Shown: positions 1 to 9,914 of the stretch, piece after piece
How the letters are laid out: each line of letters opens with the position of its first letter
Numbering within the stretch: position 1 is the stretch's first letter
Assembly: GCA_002917075.1 (NCBI GenBank)
Contig: NTMA01000059.1
Location: 250,097 to 314,096, forward strand
Direction: 5' to 3'
From: Hawksworthiomyces lignivorus
Lineage: Eukaryota; Ascomycota; Sordariomycetes; Ophiostomatales; Ophiostomataceae
Length of the DNA stretch: 64,000 bases
The notes under the pieces: generated by a model
Told to the model about the DNA's origin: nothing
Seen by the model: the letters and a program-made list of their open reading frames with translations, nothing else
Database searches by the model: none
Translations under genes and position numbers: made by a program

Positions 1-976
1 TCATCGGCGATGAATTTCATCAGTGTGGACTTGCCGGAGCCAGGTCTCCCAGATACCCAGAATAAGTCATCTTTTGTTTGGAGCCAATCCAAAATAGCTC
101 CGTGACTGCAGCCAGTTTTGGATGGCATGCCAAAGACCCAAGTCAGTGTTCTTTGGTGAGCCAGAGGGATAGCTTCGTGCCTCGCAGGTCGGCTGTTGTA
201 GTTCAAGCTCTCTAAGACTATCTGCTCATCCCGAAGTTTCCGCCTAGACAAAGACAATCCCGAGAACTTCGCACTTAGTTCGTCAACTTCTGTTGGCGAG
301 ATGCATTCCGGATTTTGATACTGAATTCGCAACACGTCGTTATGGATACGATTGAGGGTTCTTGTCATTTCTGCAAATTGTTCAGACCTGAAAACCCGCA
401 GTTTGTCGCTCTCCTCTTTCAGCTCGCGAATCTGGTCGCGCAACCCATCGACGTTTTCGCTTTAACAATAATCTTAGAAATGCCAGTCGCCTCGCCAGCT
501 CAGCTGTTTATTCAGTGAACTTACCTGGTTATTGCGCAGAGACATGCAACCATGGCCCTCTGATAATCCGCAATGCGATTTTGGAACCTCGTAATTTCTT
601 CCGCTTTCCACACTTCTGCAATGGCTTTCCGGAAGCTACTAAACATGCGCTTCTTCCCATGACCATCTGTGACCGCCAATTTTTGGACAATGCTAAGAAG
701 ATGGTCACAACTCTCCTTACAGCCTGCAGCGAGCTGCCTTAAAAGGTCTCCATGTTTCGATGGGCTAGCAAGAATCTCAGACGAACTTCTACCTTCAACG
801 CTCAAATTCGCGCTTAGCTCATACAACCGTCGAGATATATTTTGAATATCTTCCGCCTCTGCGGAGATGCCAGACGCCGAATTATAGATCTTTTTGGTGC
901 TATTTATCAGGCCGAAGGCAAACTGGACGAATTGGACTACGCTTGCTGCTAGCCCAAGAGCGGATAGGGGGTCCAT
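1..976 (-). CDS. NACHT-domain NLR-like protein, N-terminal part (cut by window edge)
   Basis: The protein starts at 976 with MDPLSALGLAASVVQF, a typical opening of fungal NACHT proteins that carry a SesA/Fungal_N-like helical N-terminal domain. An in-frame start at 1003 is also possible. Exon 1 is 976-525. A 65-bp intron (524-460) has donor GTAAGT and acceptor TTAAAG. Exon 2 (459-1) stays open to the window edge, giving about 303 residues. It continues with a charged, probably coiled-coil stretch, then the pre-NACHT segment (HQRTLTWVFG) and a perfect Walker A, GRPGSGKST, near residue 294. The ATPase remainder and the sensor repeats lie outside the window. Such STAND proteins act in heterokaryon incompatibility and fungal innate immunity. 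That role is inferred from family membership; the ligand is unknown. It is divergent from the NLR at 2150, with about 1.2 kb between the two starts. Confidence 0.85.
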
Positions 977-2149
977 ATTGCTATTAAAGCGACAGAATAC
1001 CACGCTAGTAGAGAGAATGACAGGATGCGAATACGCTATGAGGCGTTTGTAAATATCTAGCCAGTCCTAGAGGATTGATGCTATGTTGCCTCGCCTTAGA
1101 ATGTTCATCCAAATATTGAAATCATACTTGGTGGTTTAAAAAATGCCGGCTATTAATTCATAGCTTAGAGAGAAAGCCTTGCAGACATCTTACTGCCTGG
1201 TGGGGCGTAGCGCCTGATTTTGCCACCTGGAGAGCATCGCTTGCTTTCTTGGATGGTATGGTGGAATGTGCTCTTTTCCTGTTGGATAAGTCATGTTATT
1301 CTTTCTCTGAATGCCCAATCGAAGCTAACAGGAGAGCGTTCCTACTATCTTCTTTCTTTTACTGCTCTCAAAGTGCGGGCTAGTGGCTTTCTTCGTACGC
1401 CACATTTGGCCCTTTTGATAACCGAACTTCTCGTCATTGGAGAACTAGGGGAATAGCTAGGTGGAGATCATCTAAGAATCACTGAGTGCGCAGAAGATTG
1501 GCGTCAGCGCAAAGAAAGCTGGAGCGCAGTCGCTGCTCGAGGCAATGAAACGTGGGAGTACTTCAGGCAGCTGTGGGGGAGGGGTATGCCGAAGGCAAGG
1601 CTGTGGCCTGGCCACAGCGGGAATGAGAGAATCAATGAACGGATGCAGAAAATTCACAGGCCTTAATTGTGGCTGAGCTGGACATCAACGCTGCTTTAGC
1701 AGTTGCTAGAACCGAGAGTCGTTTTCAGCGTCTGATAGCTGGCAAAGCCCCGAACTGACGAATGGCGCACTTTGCCACATGCATATTGGAAATAATACAA
1801 CAAACTTCACCATATTCTCTGATCGATGTCGCCTGTATTATGAACTTGGTAGGCGCTTATTCGTTCAAGCTGACGCTGCGAGGTCTTGTTTTATCCTCGC
1901 CGTAATTGGCTAGATATGAAATGGACAATGAATTCCGCTCGGATGCCTTTCCAAAAGAGGTGAAAAATACGCCTGACGCTTCGGCCTCCTTCCCACCATA
2001 TCTTTAGGCATGTGTGTGTCAAAACAATCAATTTTGCATTTGATGGGCGGCTACGAACATACTCGTGAACATCACCACTCTACCACATTCTTGCCTCAAA
2101 GTCGTCGGAATTCGACGGTCCGCTCACCTAACACTTCTGTTATCAGAAA
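977..2149. other. Shared upstream region of two divergent NLR genes
   Basis: This gap between two divergently transcribed NLR-like genes must hold both promoters. The open frames inside it (for example 1220-1456 and 1472-1657) are short, show no recognisable domain and lack good initiation context. I see no repeat, tRNA or transposon remnant in it. Confidence 0.5.
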
Positions 2150-5100
2150 ATGAGGAAAATTTCACTATGGCCAAAGAAGCATAAGGCTACCTCTAAACCG
2201 AACCGCAAACTAGTCCAGCCAAATCCGCAATCCCACTTCGCCACAGATGCCGGCCTGTCTGACAACAGCCTTCCGGTCACCTCGTTCCCAGATGGGGTGA
2301 AAATTCTGTACGATTGTCCTGATGCCACGGTTGACATATGCTTTATTCACGGCCTGACGGGTGATCGCGAGAGCACCTGGAGAGCCCCAGAACAGCCCAG
2401 CCCTTGGCCGGCAGTCCTCCTCCCTCCTCGTCTCAGCAGAGCTCGTGTGCTCACGTATGGCTATGACGCATACGTCGTGCGGAAGCCGGCTGCGGGAGGA
2501 AACCGGCTGCTCGACCATGCCACAAATCTAGTAAACGATTTAGTGAACGACAGGGCCGCCTGCGACGCTTCCTCTCGCCCTATTATTTTTGTCGCCCATA
2601 GCTTAGGTGGCCTTGTGCTAAAGAAGGCAATCCTCCTCTCGCAAGCCAACTCAGAAGACCACCTCCACGCAATCTTTAATTGCACAAAAGGCATCATATT
2701 CATGGGTACGCCTCATAGGGGCTCCTGGATGGCTGGCTGGGCCAGCATCCCCGCCCTAGCCATTGGTCTTGTCAAGACTACAAACAAATCTCTGCTGGAT
2801 ATTCTGGAGACAGACAATCAGTTCCTTGAGTCCATTCAAGTCGACTTTTGGAACATGATACGGAAGCTACAAAGGGACGGCAGGACACTCGAGATAACAT
2901 GCTTCTTTGAAGAATTACCTTTGGGAAAATTTGGCAAAGTTGTACCCAAGGAATCCGCCACTATTGAAGGTTACAATTCTTTCTCCATTCATGCCAACCA
3001 TAGTGACATGGCTAAATTTGCCTCTGCGGAGGAAAATGGTTTTAAGAGGTTGCTTGGGGAGCTGGCCAGATGGGAAACACAAGTCAGCCAGATGCGCCCC
3101 ATCCGAGAAGAGGTACCGGGCGTAGCGTCTTCGTCAGTGCGAACCACTCAAAGAGACTCACCCGTCAATTACCACGGCTCACCTTTACCTAGCCTAGTGC
3201 AAGATTGCATGAAGTCACTGGCCTTTCGGCAGATGGAAAGCCGTCCCCATGACATTGAAAGAGCCACTGCAGGGACGTGCGAGTGGCTGCTTCGACACGA
3301 CGAGTATATACGCTGGGCCACCTGCGATCGAGGCAGGCTTTGGATTAAGGGGAAGCCGGGCTCTGGAAAGTCCACTTTACTCAAACACGCCCTCAATAGT
3401 CGATGGATTCCATCCGGAGCCGGGAACACAGACCTCGTCTTGTCGTTTTTCTTCCATGGTCGCGGCGACGAGCTCCAAAGAACCCCCTTGGGCTTTTTTC
3501 GGTCCTTGCTTCACCAGGTCCTGGGGCAGGCCCCAGACACACTTTCAGCTCTCATTGACACTTTTAGGAAAAGATGCGAAGAGATTGGCGAGCCGGATTC
3601 AAAATGGCAGTGGCACCGAGAAGAACTACGAGACTTCTTTGAGTTGTGTCTTCCAAAGGTCCTTGAGACCCGCTCAGTCTGCTTATTCGTCGATGCTCTG
3701 GACGAGTGCGGAGAAGAGAATGCGGTTGCCTTGTTTCGGTGGTTCAAGTCCCTAGTCCAAAGGCTTTCGCCGACTGGCTCTCAGTGTCGCATCTGCTTTA
3801 CCTGTCGCCACTATCCGATTCCTGGCCAGGATTGCGAGTTCGAAATATGCGCAGAGCACGAAAATCAACAGGATATTTCCACTTATATTCAATCTCGGTT
3901 GTCGGATTCCAGCAACCTATCTACGTCTTCCATTCCAGCTCTGATTGCAGATCGTGCTTCTGGCGTTTTCATGTGGGTTCTTCTCGTGCTCGAACGAGTC
4001 CTGCGTCTTGAGCGTGAGGGCAAAGGATTGAAAAAGATCGAAGCAGAAATCCGATCTATACCTCAGCAGCTAGACGACCTATATCAACAACTCATTCAAA
4101 ACATGGGCCCAGACTCGCTGAAACTAATTCAGTGGATCTGTTTTGCCATACGACCCCTAGACGTCGACGAACTGCGATGGGCCATGGTTATCGACGCCGA
4201 TTGCCCATACCATACTTTACTCGAATGCCAAAATTCAGAAGAGTATGTGAACAGTGTCGATTTGATGACAAGACAAGTTCAAACGCTCAGTCACGGTCTT
4301 GCAGAGGTCGTAGCATCATTCGATATGAAAGTTCAGTTTATCCATCAATCAGTCAAAGACTTTATTTTTGAGAAGGGCTTGTTGCTTCTTGATAAGACTT
4401 CACAATCATTGGACGTGGCAATTGGAGTGGCCCATTCTCAGCTGTCCAGGATTTGCTTACACTATTTGACGATGGAGGAGATAAACGAATCAACAATCGA
4501 CGGCAACAAAGACTTTTCGTCGGACTTGAGGAGGTACCAGTCAAGACGGTCCTACTTGGAGTTGGAAGAGATCGATCTACCAATAATGCAGAGTATCAAA
4601 GACTTTCCGCTCTTGAAATATGCTACAACATCATGGGTTGCGCATGTGAAACAGTGCGATGACAGAGGCATCTCGCAAGATGATCTCTTAGAGAAAATTT
4701 TTCGATTGCCAGACAATTTCTTAGAACTGTGGGTGTTTCTTCACCATAAGTTAAAAACGCAAGATAATCAACGTCCAGCAAGGGGGAGCACACTAGTGCA
4801 CATTCTATCGACACATGGAATCATCAACCTCTTAACGACCCTTTTGCGCAAAGAAGATCAAACCAGTAAAGTTGTTGACACCAAGAATGAATTTGGCCAA
4901 ACGCCATTGCTTCTGGCAGCAGAAAATGGCCACGAGACCGTGGTCAAGCTGCTCCTTGAGAAAAACGCCGACCCAGAGTCTAAAGAAATTAATGATCGGT
5001 CGTCGCCCTTCATAGCAGCTCAGAGCGGTCGAAAGGCCTTGGTCAAGCTGCTTCTCGGGGAAAATACCGATCCAGATTCTAAAGATAGGACTATCAGGAC

Positions 5101-6841
5101 GCCACTATGTGCGGCAGCCGACAATGGCCACGAAGCCGTGGTCAAACTGTTACTTGAAAAAGGTGCCGATCCAGATTCTAAAGATAAGACTGTCCGGTCG
5201 CCACTGTATGCGGCAGCCAACAATGGCCACGAAGCCGTGGTCAAACTGTTACTTGAAAAAGGTGCCGATCCAGATTCTAAAGATAAGACTGTCCGGTCGC
5301 CACTGTATGCGGCAGCCAACAATGGCCACGAAGCTGTGGTCAAACTGTTACTTGAAAAAGGTGCCGATCCAGATTCTAAAGATAAGACTGTCCGGTCGCC
5401 ACTGTATGCGGCAGCCAACAATGGCCACGAAGCTGTGGTCAAACTGTTACTTGAAAAAGGTGCAGATCCAGAGTCTAAAGATTGTTTTGGCAGGACGCCA
5501 CTATACACGGCAGTTTACAATGGCCACGAAACTGTGACCAAACTGCTACTTGAAAAAGGTGCAGATCCAGAGTCTAAAGATTGTTTTGGCAGGACGCCAC
5601 TATACACGGCAGTTTACAATGGCCACGAAACTGTGACCAAACTGCTACTTGAAAAAGGTGCAGATCCAGAGTCTAAAGATTGTTTTGGCAGGACGCCACT
5701 ATACACGGCAGTTTACAATGGCCACGAAACTGTGACCAAACTGCTACTTGAAAAAGGTGCAGATCCAGAGTCTAAAGATTGTTTTGGCAGGACGCCACTA
5801 TACACGGCAGTTTACAATGGCCACGAAACTGTGACCAAACTGCTACTTGAAAAAGGTGCAGATCCAGATTCTAAAGATTGGGCTGGCAGGACACCGCTGT
5901 TTTTGGCAGCGAGTACAGGTCAAAAATCCGTGGTCAAACTGCTGCTCGAGAAAGGTGTTAACCCAGAGTCGAAAGATAAGTATGGCTGGACGCCGTTGTT
6001 TTGGGCTGCCAACAATGGCAATGAGGCCGTTGTCAAACTGCTGCTCGAGAAAGGTGTTAACCCAGAGTCGAAAGATAAGTATGGCTGGACGCCGTTGTTT
6101 TGGGCTGCCAACAATGGCAATGAGGCCGTTGTCAAACTGCTGCTCGAGAAAGGTGTTAACCCAGAGTCGAAAGATAAGTATGGCTGGACGCCGTTGTTTT
6201 GGGCTGCCAACAATGGCAATGAGGCCGTTGTCAAGCTGCTGCTCGCTACGAATAAGGTCGACGTCAATTCGAGGGATAATCTACATCGTACACCACTCTT
6301 TATTGCTGCCATCAGGGGACATGATACCGTCGCGACGCTATTTCTTGACCACGATTCAGTGTATCCAGATGTGGAAGACCATTATGGCTCATCATCCCTA
6401 TCGATGGCGGTACGAAACTCCCATCCCAAGGTGGTCGAAGTACTCCTAGCTACTAGACGAGTTTCTTTCGACTGTCCAGACCGCTTCGGACGGACTCTGT
6501 GGTGGTGGGCCAGAAAATCTGGAAATAGAGATATTAAGCAGTTGTTACGTAACTACGCGGAGAAGAATGGTATATCTGTAAGCGATGATAATGAGTCGGC
6601 CGAAGGGGACTTGACACGAGCTGGTTGGAAATTCATATCCAGATCCTGCGACATTTGCTCTCTAAACATTTATAGGGAAGATATTTTCTATAGATGTGAA
6701 ATCTGCAATGGAGGGGATTTTGACATTTGCTCGGAGTGTTATTGCCTTGGAGGCCGTTGTTTGACAGAAGGCCATGAGCTTCTCTCAAAGGTAAAGCTTA
6801 TGAAGGCAATTTCCTCAGAGGGGTGTTATCTAAAGCAATGA
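2150..6841 (+). CDS. SesB-like alpha/beta hydrolase - NACHT - ankyrin - ZZ zinc-finger NLR
   Basis: A single uninterrupted frame of 1,563 residues starting at ATG 2150. Domains in order: (1) alpha/beta hydrolase of the SesB/DUF676 lipase-like type, residues about 50-310, with FIHGLTGD as oxyanion region, nucleophile Ser151 in AHSLGG, MGTPHRGS, and likely catalytic His284 in NHSDM. (2) NACHT ATPase, about 370-720, with Walker A GKPGSGKST at 401-409 and Walker B LFVDALDEC at 512-520. (3) 17 ankyrin repeats, about 912-1470. (4) A C-terminal ZZ-type zinc finger from Cys1500 (CDIC, then CEIC, CSEC, and a final GHELL). In related fungal NLRs the N-terminal enzyme is the effector, NACHT the oligomerising switch and the repeats the sensor. 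That reading is by analogy. The catalytic and nucleotide-binding residues I can check are intact, so the gene looks functional. Confidence 0.93.
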   Translation: MRKISLWPKKHKATSKPNRKLVQPNPQSHFATDAGLSDNSLPVTSFPDGVKILYDCPDATVDICFIHGLTGDRESTWRAPEQPSPWPAVLLPPRLSRARVLTYGYDAYVVRKPAAGGNRLLDHATNLVNDLVNDRAACDASSRPIIFVAHSLGGLVLKKAILLSQANSEDHLHAIFNCTKGIIFMGTPHRGSWMAGWASIPALAIGLVKTTNKSLLDILETDNQFLESIQVDFWNMIRKLQRDGRTLEITCFFEELPLGKFGKVVPKESATIEGYNSFSIHANHSDMAKFASAEENGFKRLLGELARWETQVSQMRPIREEVPGVASSSVRTTQRDSPVNYHGSPLPSLVQDCMKSLAFRQMESRPHDIERATAGTCEWLLRHDEYIRWATCDRGRLWIKGKPGSGKSTLLKHALNSRWIPSGAGNTDLVLSFFFHGRGDELQRTPLGFFRSLLHQVLGQAPDTLSALIDTFRKRCEEIGEPDSKWQWHREELRDFFELCLPKVLETRSVCLFVDALDECGEENAVALFRWFKSLVQRLSPTGSQCRICFTCRHYPIPGQDCEFEICAEHENQQDISTYIQSRLSDSSNLSTSSIPALIADRASGVFMWVLLVLERVLRLEREGKGLKKIEAEIRSIPQQLDDLYQQLIQNMGPDSLKLIQWICFAIRPLDVDELRWAMVIDADCPYHTLLECQNSEEYVNSVDLMTRQVQTLSHGLAEVVASFDMKVQFIHQSVKDFIFEKGLLLLDKTSQSLDVAIGVAHSQLSRICLHYLTMEEINESTIDGNKDFSSDLRRYQSRRSYLELEEIDLPIMQSIKDFPLLKYATTSWVAHVKQCDDRGISQDDLLEKIFRLPDNFLELWVFLHHKLKTQDNQRPARGSTLVHILSTHGIINLLTTLLRKEDQTSKVVDTKNEFGQTPLLLAAENGHETVVKLLLEKNADPESKEINDRSSPFIAAQSGRKALVKLLLGENTDPDSKDRTIRTPLCAAADNGHEAVVKLLLEKGADPDSKDKTVRSPLYAAANNGHEAVVKLLLEKGADPDSKDKTVRSPLYAAANNGHEAVVKLLLEKGADPDSKDKTVRSPLYAAANNGHEAVVKLLLEKGADPESKDCFGRTPLYTAVYNGHETVTKLLLEKGADPESKDCFGRTPLYTAVYNGHETVTKLLLEKGADPESKDCFGRTPLYTAVYNGHETVTKLLLEKGADPESKDCFGRTPLYTAVYNGHETVTKLLLEKGADPDSKDWAGRTPLFLAASTGQKSVVKLLLEKGVNPESKDKYGWTPLFWAANNGNEAVVKLLLEKGVNPESKDKYGWTPLFWAANNGNEAVVKLLLEKGVNPESKDKYGWTPLFWAANNGNEAVVKLLLATNKVDVNSRDNLHRTPLFIAAIRGHDTVATLFLDHDSVYPDVEDHYGSSSLSMAVRNSHPKVVEVLLATRRVSFDCPDRFGRTLWWWARKSGNRDIKQLLRNYAEKNGISVSDDNESAEGDLTRAGWKFISRSCDICSLNIYREDIFYRCEICNGGDFDICSECYCLGGRCLTEGHELLSKVKLMKAISSEGCYLKQ
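5183..5479 (+). repeat. Ankyrin repeat block I: three 99-bp units (DKTVR type)
   Basis: Three consecutive 99-bp units at 5183, 5282 and 5381, each encoding a 33-residue ankyrin repeat that begins DKTVRSPLYAAANNGHEAVV. The first two are nearly identical in DNA. The few differences seen are synonymous (GCC/GCT in one Ala codon), plus the DPDSK/DPESK change at the block end. Confidence 0.95.
5480..5875 (+). repeat. Ankyrin repeat block II: four 99-bp units (DCFGR type)
   Basis: Four consecutive units at 5480, 5579, 5678 and 5777, encoding DCFGRTPLYTAVYNGHETVT followed by KLLLEKGADPESK. I see no difference among the first three. The fourth differs only near its end (GAT for GAG in the DPDSK codon). 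Confidence 0.95.
5975..6271 (+). repeat. Ankyrin repeat block III: three 99-bp units (DKYGW type)
   Basis: Units at 5975, 6074 and 6173 encode DKYGWTPLFWAANNGNEAVV followed by KLLLEKGVNPESK. They are essentially identical in DNA apart from the end of the third, which changes into the next, diverged repeat. Confidence 0.95.
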
Positions 6842-7052
6842 GCTATCTCTTCTAAGGGCAACACAACCGCGACGTCGCGTCTAAAGATGGTACAATTAAA
6901 TATTAAATGTATCTAGCACGTCTAACTAACTAATTATCTCGCCTATTACCTTTTCCAGTAAGAACTCTACCCAACTACTTTTGATAATTGCATAAACAGC
7001 ACCACTTACAATCCACAGACAACCGTCCCAAAGGCACCATTAAACTTCCTGT
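6842..7052. other. 3' flank of the NLR gene up to the transposon
   Basis: About 210 bp between the NLR stop codon and the target-site duplication of the DNA transposon. It is moderately AT-rich. No gene or repeat is seen. It probably holds the NLR polyadenylation region. Confidence 0.4.
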
Positions 7053-7055
7053 TAA

Positions 7056-7116
7056 GGGCCTGATTATTTCGTGGAAAAAATTATAGAAAAAAGTATAAAA
7101 AAGATTATAGGTGGGG
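7056..7116 (+). repeat. Left terminal inverted repeat of the Harbinger-type element
   Basis: 61 bp starting GGGCCTGATT and ending ATAGGTGGGG. It is preceded by target duplication TAA at 7053-7055 and matches the reverse complement of 18477-18537 at all but one position. Confidence 0.93.
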
Positions 7117-8129
7117 AATGCTATTAATGCAAGTGTACTAAAAAATAATAAAAACTGTCTAGTATTAAGAAGTACCGATGCATAACAGTACTTCCACGAC
7201 TCTACCCCCTATTGTCTCCTTATTTCTTACTTTCTGAAGTTTTGTTACAATTCTTTGTTTTCTACAACCCTGTCCTTCTTTTGTAACAAATCACTAACAA
7301 ATAACGACAATATGACCATTTTACTAGAAAACTCTTTTGTCAACAACGAAAACAATACCATTGACTCTCCTTTTTGTTCTCTATCGTCTTCTTCTTTACG
7401 TCTCTTCTTATCTTCCTCTTTCGACCTTTCTACGTTCTCTATACGTCGACCATCTTCTACGATGTCTTCTTTCACCGAATCTATTGTTTCTTTACTCGAT
7501 ATATTATTTTTTTTAGACGATGTAAGTCCTTTACCACTGTCTTCTGTCTCCTTCTTCGAAGAAGTTCTTAACGAAGAGATGTCTTTTTTTCCACCTTCGT
7601 CTATATCTTTCTCGAAAAATCAATTTTCGTCAACTTAAAGTGAAGTTTTTCGAAATACGTTTATATCAAAAGAATCTACTTTTATCTTTAATAATAATAC
7701 CAATATTAAATAATTATCAAGAATATTACGTATCAACATTACTTTTGAACAAACGACGAATATAATAAATCTTTTATTAAAGTGTAAACAAACGAGTATG
7801 TTTAGGAATCCGAAATCGAAGTCACTTGAGTCTATATAACAAAAAGTAACTATTAAAATAAATTTACGATGATCTGATAAAAGTTGGAGGTTAGAAACAA
7901 TTCTGAATAAATACAACGTAAAAAGAAAACGTTATAAAGATTGAAAAGTTTTTATTAAGACGTTTGGAGTTAGTTATTGTTAAACCGGACACTGTATTGT
8001 TACGGTGGATTCTTGAACCTACTGTTTACATAAGCATCACTGTTATATAAGTTGAATTTTTCTGAGCAAAAAGGTATAACTTACTAGTTAATAGGTTAGA
8101 ATCTAGCCTAGTTATGACCTAAAATAGTA
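7117..8129. other. AT-rich left interior of the DNA transposon
   Basis: AT-rich, stop-laden sequence. The frames at 7245-7475 (minus, very rich in Glu, Lys and Arg) and 7255-7638 (plus, Ser/Phe-rich) are the two strands of the same low-complexity stretch. If either is a relic, the acidic/basic minus-strand frame is the better candidate for a second transposon gene. No domain can be named. Confidence 0.4.
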
Positions 8130-8145
8130 TAGAGTAATTGGAAGG

Positions 8146-8281
8146 ACTGCTTACCCTCGACGGCTGCTTACCCTCGACGGCTGCCTACCCTCGACGACTG
8201 CCTACCCTCGACGACTGTCTACCCTCGACGGCTGCCTACCCTCGACGGCTGCCTACCCTCGACGGCTGCCTACCCTCGACG
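8146..8281 (+). repeat. 17-bp minisatellite, eight copies
   Basis: Eight head-to-tail copies of the 17-mer (A/G)CTGCCTACCCTCGACG, starting at 8146, 8163, 8180 and so on, with only single-base variation and a trailing partial copy. The period is not a multiple of three, so it is not a coding repeat. It is much richer in GC than the surrounding transposon DNA. Confidence 0.9.
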
Positions 8282-8660
8282 GCTGCTTTGGTGTGGACCG
8301 TTGGACAGACAGGGGGTATTGCCATAGTGGTGAGTCGATTTTTGATTTTTCCCATACAAAATCAATTTTGCGGAAAAATCATTTCGTGAGCACCCTGGCC
8401 TTTTCCAAAGCTCTGAGTGCCAAGACGACGGTGGGACTGTGAGAAGTAGAAAATTCTCTTCTCAACAGTCCCACATTGGTCCCTATAGCTATATTGGTTG
8501 GTTAGTTATTGAATTTAAAAGTTTGGTGTCAAATTAGACTATATTACAGGGCCTTACAGGCCCTGCGTGCCCCACAAGGCCCCAGTCAATTAGTGCTTAC
8601 TCTGTTGTGACCTGTTGTTCTACAGTGTGGTGAGGTGCTGTAGCTCAACAGTTATAATAT
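8282..8660. other. GC-normal island with three hairpins inside the decayed transposon
   Basis: Together with the minisatellite this stretch has ordinary base composition, unlike the AT-rich sequence on both sides. It contains three foldback structures. The first pairs 8431-8446 with 8458-8474 (GTGGGACTGTGAGAAG, one bulge). The second pairs 8547-8554 with 8558-8565 (8-bp stem, 3-nt loop). The third pairs 8613-8625 with 8638-8650 (11 of 13 paired). No coding frame is supported. It could be a small non-autonomous element or a solo LTR that inserted late, but I could not fix ends or a target duplication. Confidence 0.55.
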
Positions 8661-9299
8661 AAAAACCAATATATTAGAAACTGAAAGTGAGAAAAAGTGA
8701 AAGATCTTTAACAAGAGATATAAGACAAATCACGATATTAATCGATTACGAATTACGTCTTTAAAAAACTACGAAGTTTATTCTCAATTATTTTTTAAGA
8801 AAAAAGTTACTAGTCGTATTATCGTTAACATAATAGATTTATCGTAAGATTACTAAAAAAGTTTACACAAAAGATTTGTTAATTCGTCTGATTTAGACGA
8901 AAATTCTGATCTTTTTATAATCTTACGAAATAAATCTTTAACTATTACTCTAAATAATAAACCAAAAAGACGACAATCTTTTGATTTTTTATTAGACAAT
9001 ATACGATTCGAAACGACAATTAACAAACTTACGTTTATACATTTTTTTGAAGAAAGATCTTATATATATATTATTATACGAGATCTCCAAAAACGTTTCA
9101 CTACTTTACTAAAAGAAAACCTAAAAAAACTAATAGATAAATTGAAAGATTCGAAAAACGTTTTAATATAAGATATATTAAATAATAATATTACTCTAAA
9201 AAAATATATATATAAAAGACTAACTAAAAAAAAAATAAAACATCTCTTTATCGTAATTCCCAAAGACTCACTACCGTTATTCGTCTTGTTTCTTTACAA

Positions 9300-9643
9300 T
9301 CAATACTACTAATAGTAAAAATAACTCTTTCAACAACATGTTATAATTGTTCTCTTTGTATATTTTGAGGATTTTGTATAACTTTTTCCTTTTCACAAAA
9401 TAAAATAAAATTGTAAAAAACAATTACTATATAAAATATACTACATTAATTTTTGAAACTGTATTCAAATACTATTTTTCTAATAATCCGAAACTTCCTT
9501 TTAATGATACCAAATACTCTCTCTACCATTGATCGAAATTGTATATAACGATAATTGTAATATTCCTTCCTATTTCTAAAATCCCATTATTCTATTCTTC
9601 AGTCTTCGAGATAATAAAAAGTACGAAGATAAGATACCATTAC
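9300..9643 (-). pseudogene. Harbinger transposase relic, C-terminal part
   Basis: The minus strand reads, with stops, FRNRKEYYNYRYIQFRSMVE followed by RVFGIIKRKFRIIRK and then EYSFKN and YNFI. This is the last catalytic block of DDE_Tnp_4 transposases (compare NxKElfNyRHsxLRNviErvFGvlKrRF and the terminal LHNFI); the Glu of VERVF would be the third catalytic acid. The reading frame is cut at 9643, exactly where the LTR retrotransposon begins, and resumes at 17104. Stop codons and a frameshift make it non-functional. The 3' limit is approximate. Confidence 0.85.
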
Positions 9644-9899
9644 TGTTAAAGAGTACGGTGAATTAGGTGAGAAAACACAGAGAATAGAGATAGATTCTTA
9701 ACAGAAGCTAGCTGAAAAATTATTCACAAGACTAAACCTTAAGGTTCCAAGTTTCAATTAGGGTCTCCAGACGACTCGAGCGCTTTTTATGACAGTTTCG
9801 TAGGGGGCTCGCGGCCACTGCTCGCGGTCCTCGCACTTGTCCCTCTCGTGCTTCATCACGTGTTCTTTGACTGTTCGGCCCTGTGGTTGTCCCATAACA
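9644..9899 (-). repeat. 3' LTR of the gypsy element
   Basis: 256 bp. About 17 differences from the other LTR by eye, all transitions and no indel. It has ordinary GC content in its right two thirds, unlike the element interior. The target duplication ATTAC immediately precedes it. Confidence 0.93.
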
Positions 9900-9900
9900 A

Positions 9901-9914
9901 CTATCTCCTCCTCG
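9901..9914 (-). other. Polypurine tract of the gypsy element
   Basis: Directly inside the 3' LTR the minus strand reads GAGGAGGAGATAG, a purine run in the place where second-strand priming occurs in LTR retrotransposons. It supports minus-strand orientation. Confidence 0.6.

Noticed and set aside
5183..6271. CRISPR-like regular repeats
   Set aside because: Units are contiguous 99-bp coding ankyrin repeats without spacers, in a eukaryotic gene.
5020..6449. Long open frames in other phases and on the minus strand across the ankyrin array
   Set aside because: They are created by the 99-bp periodicity (a multiple of three) and are shadows of the ankyrin-encoding frame.
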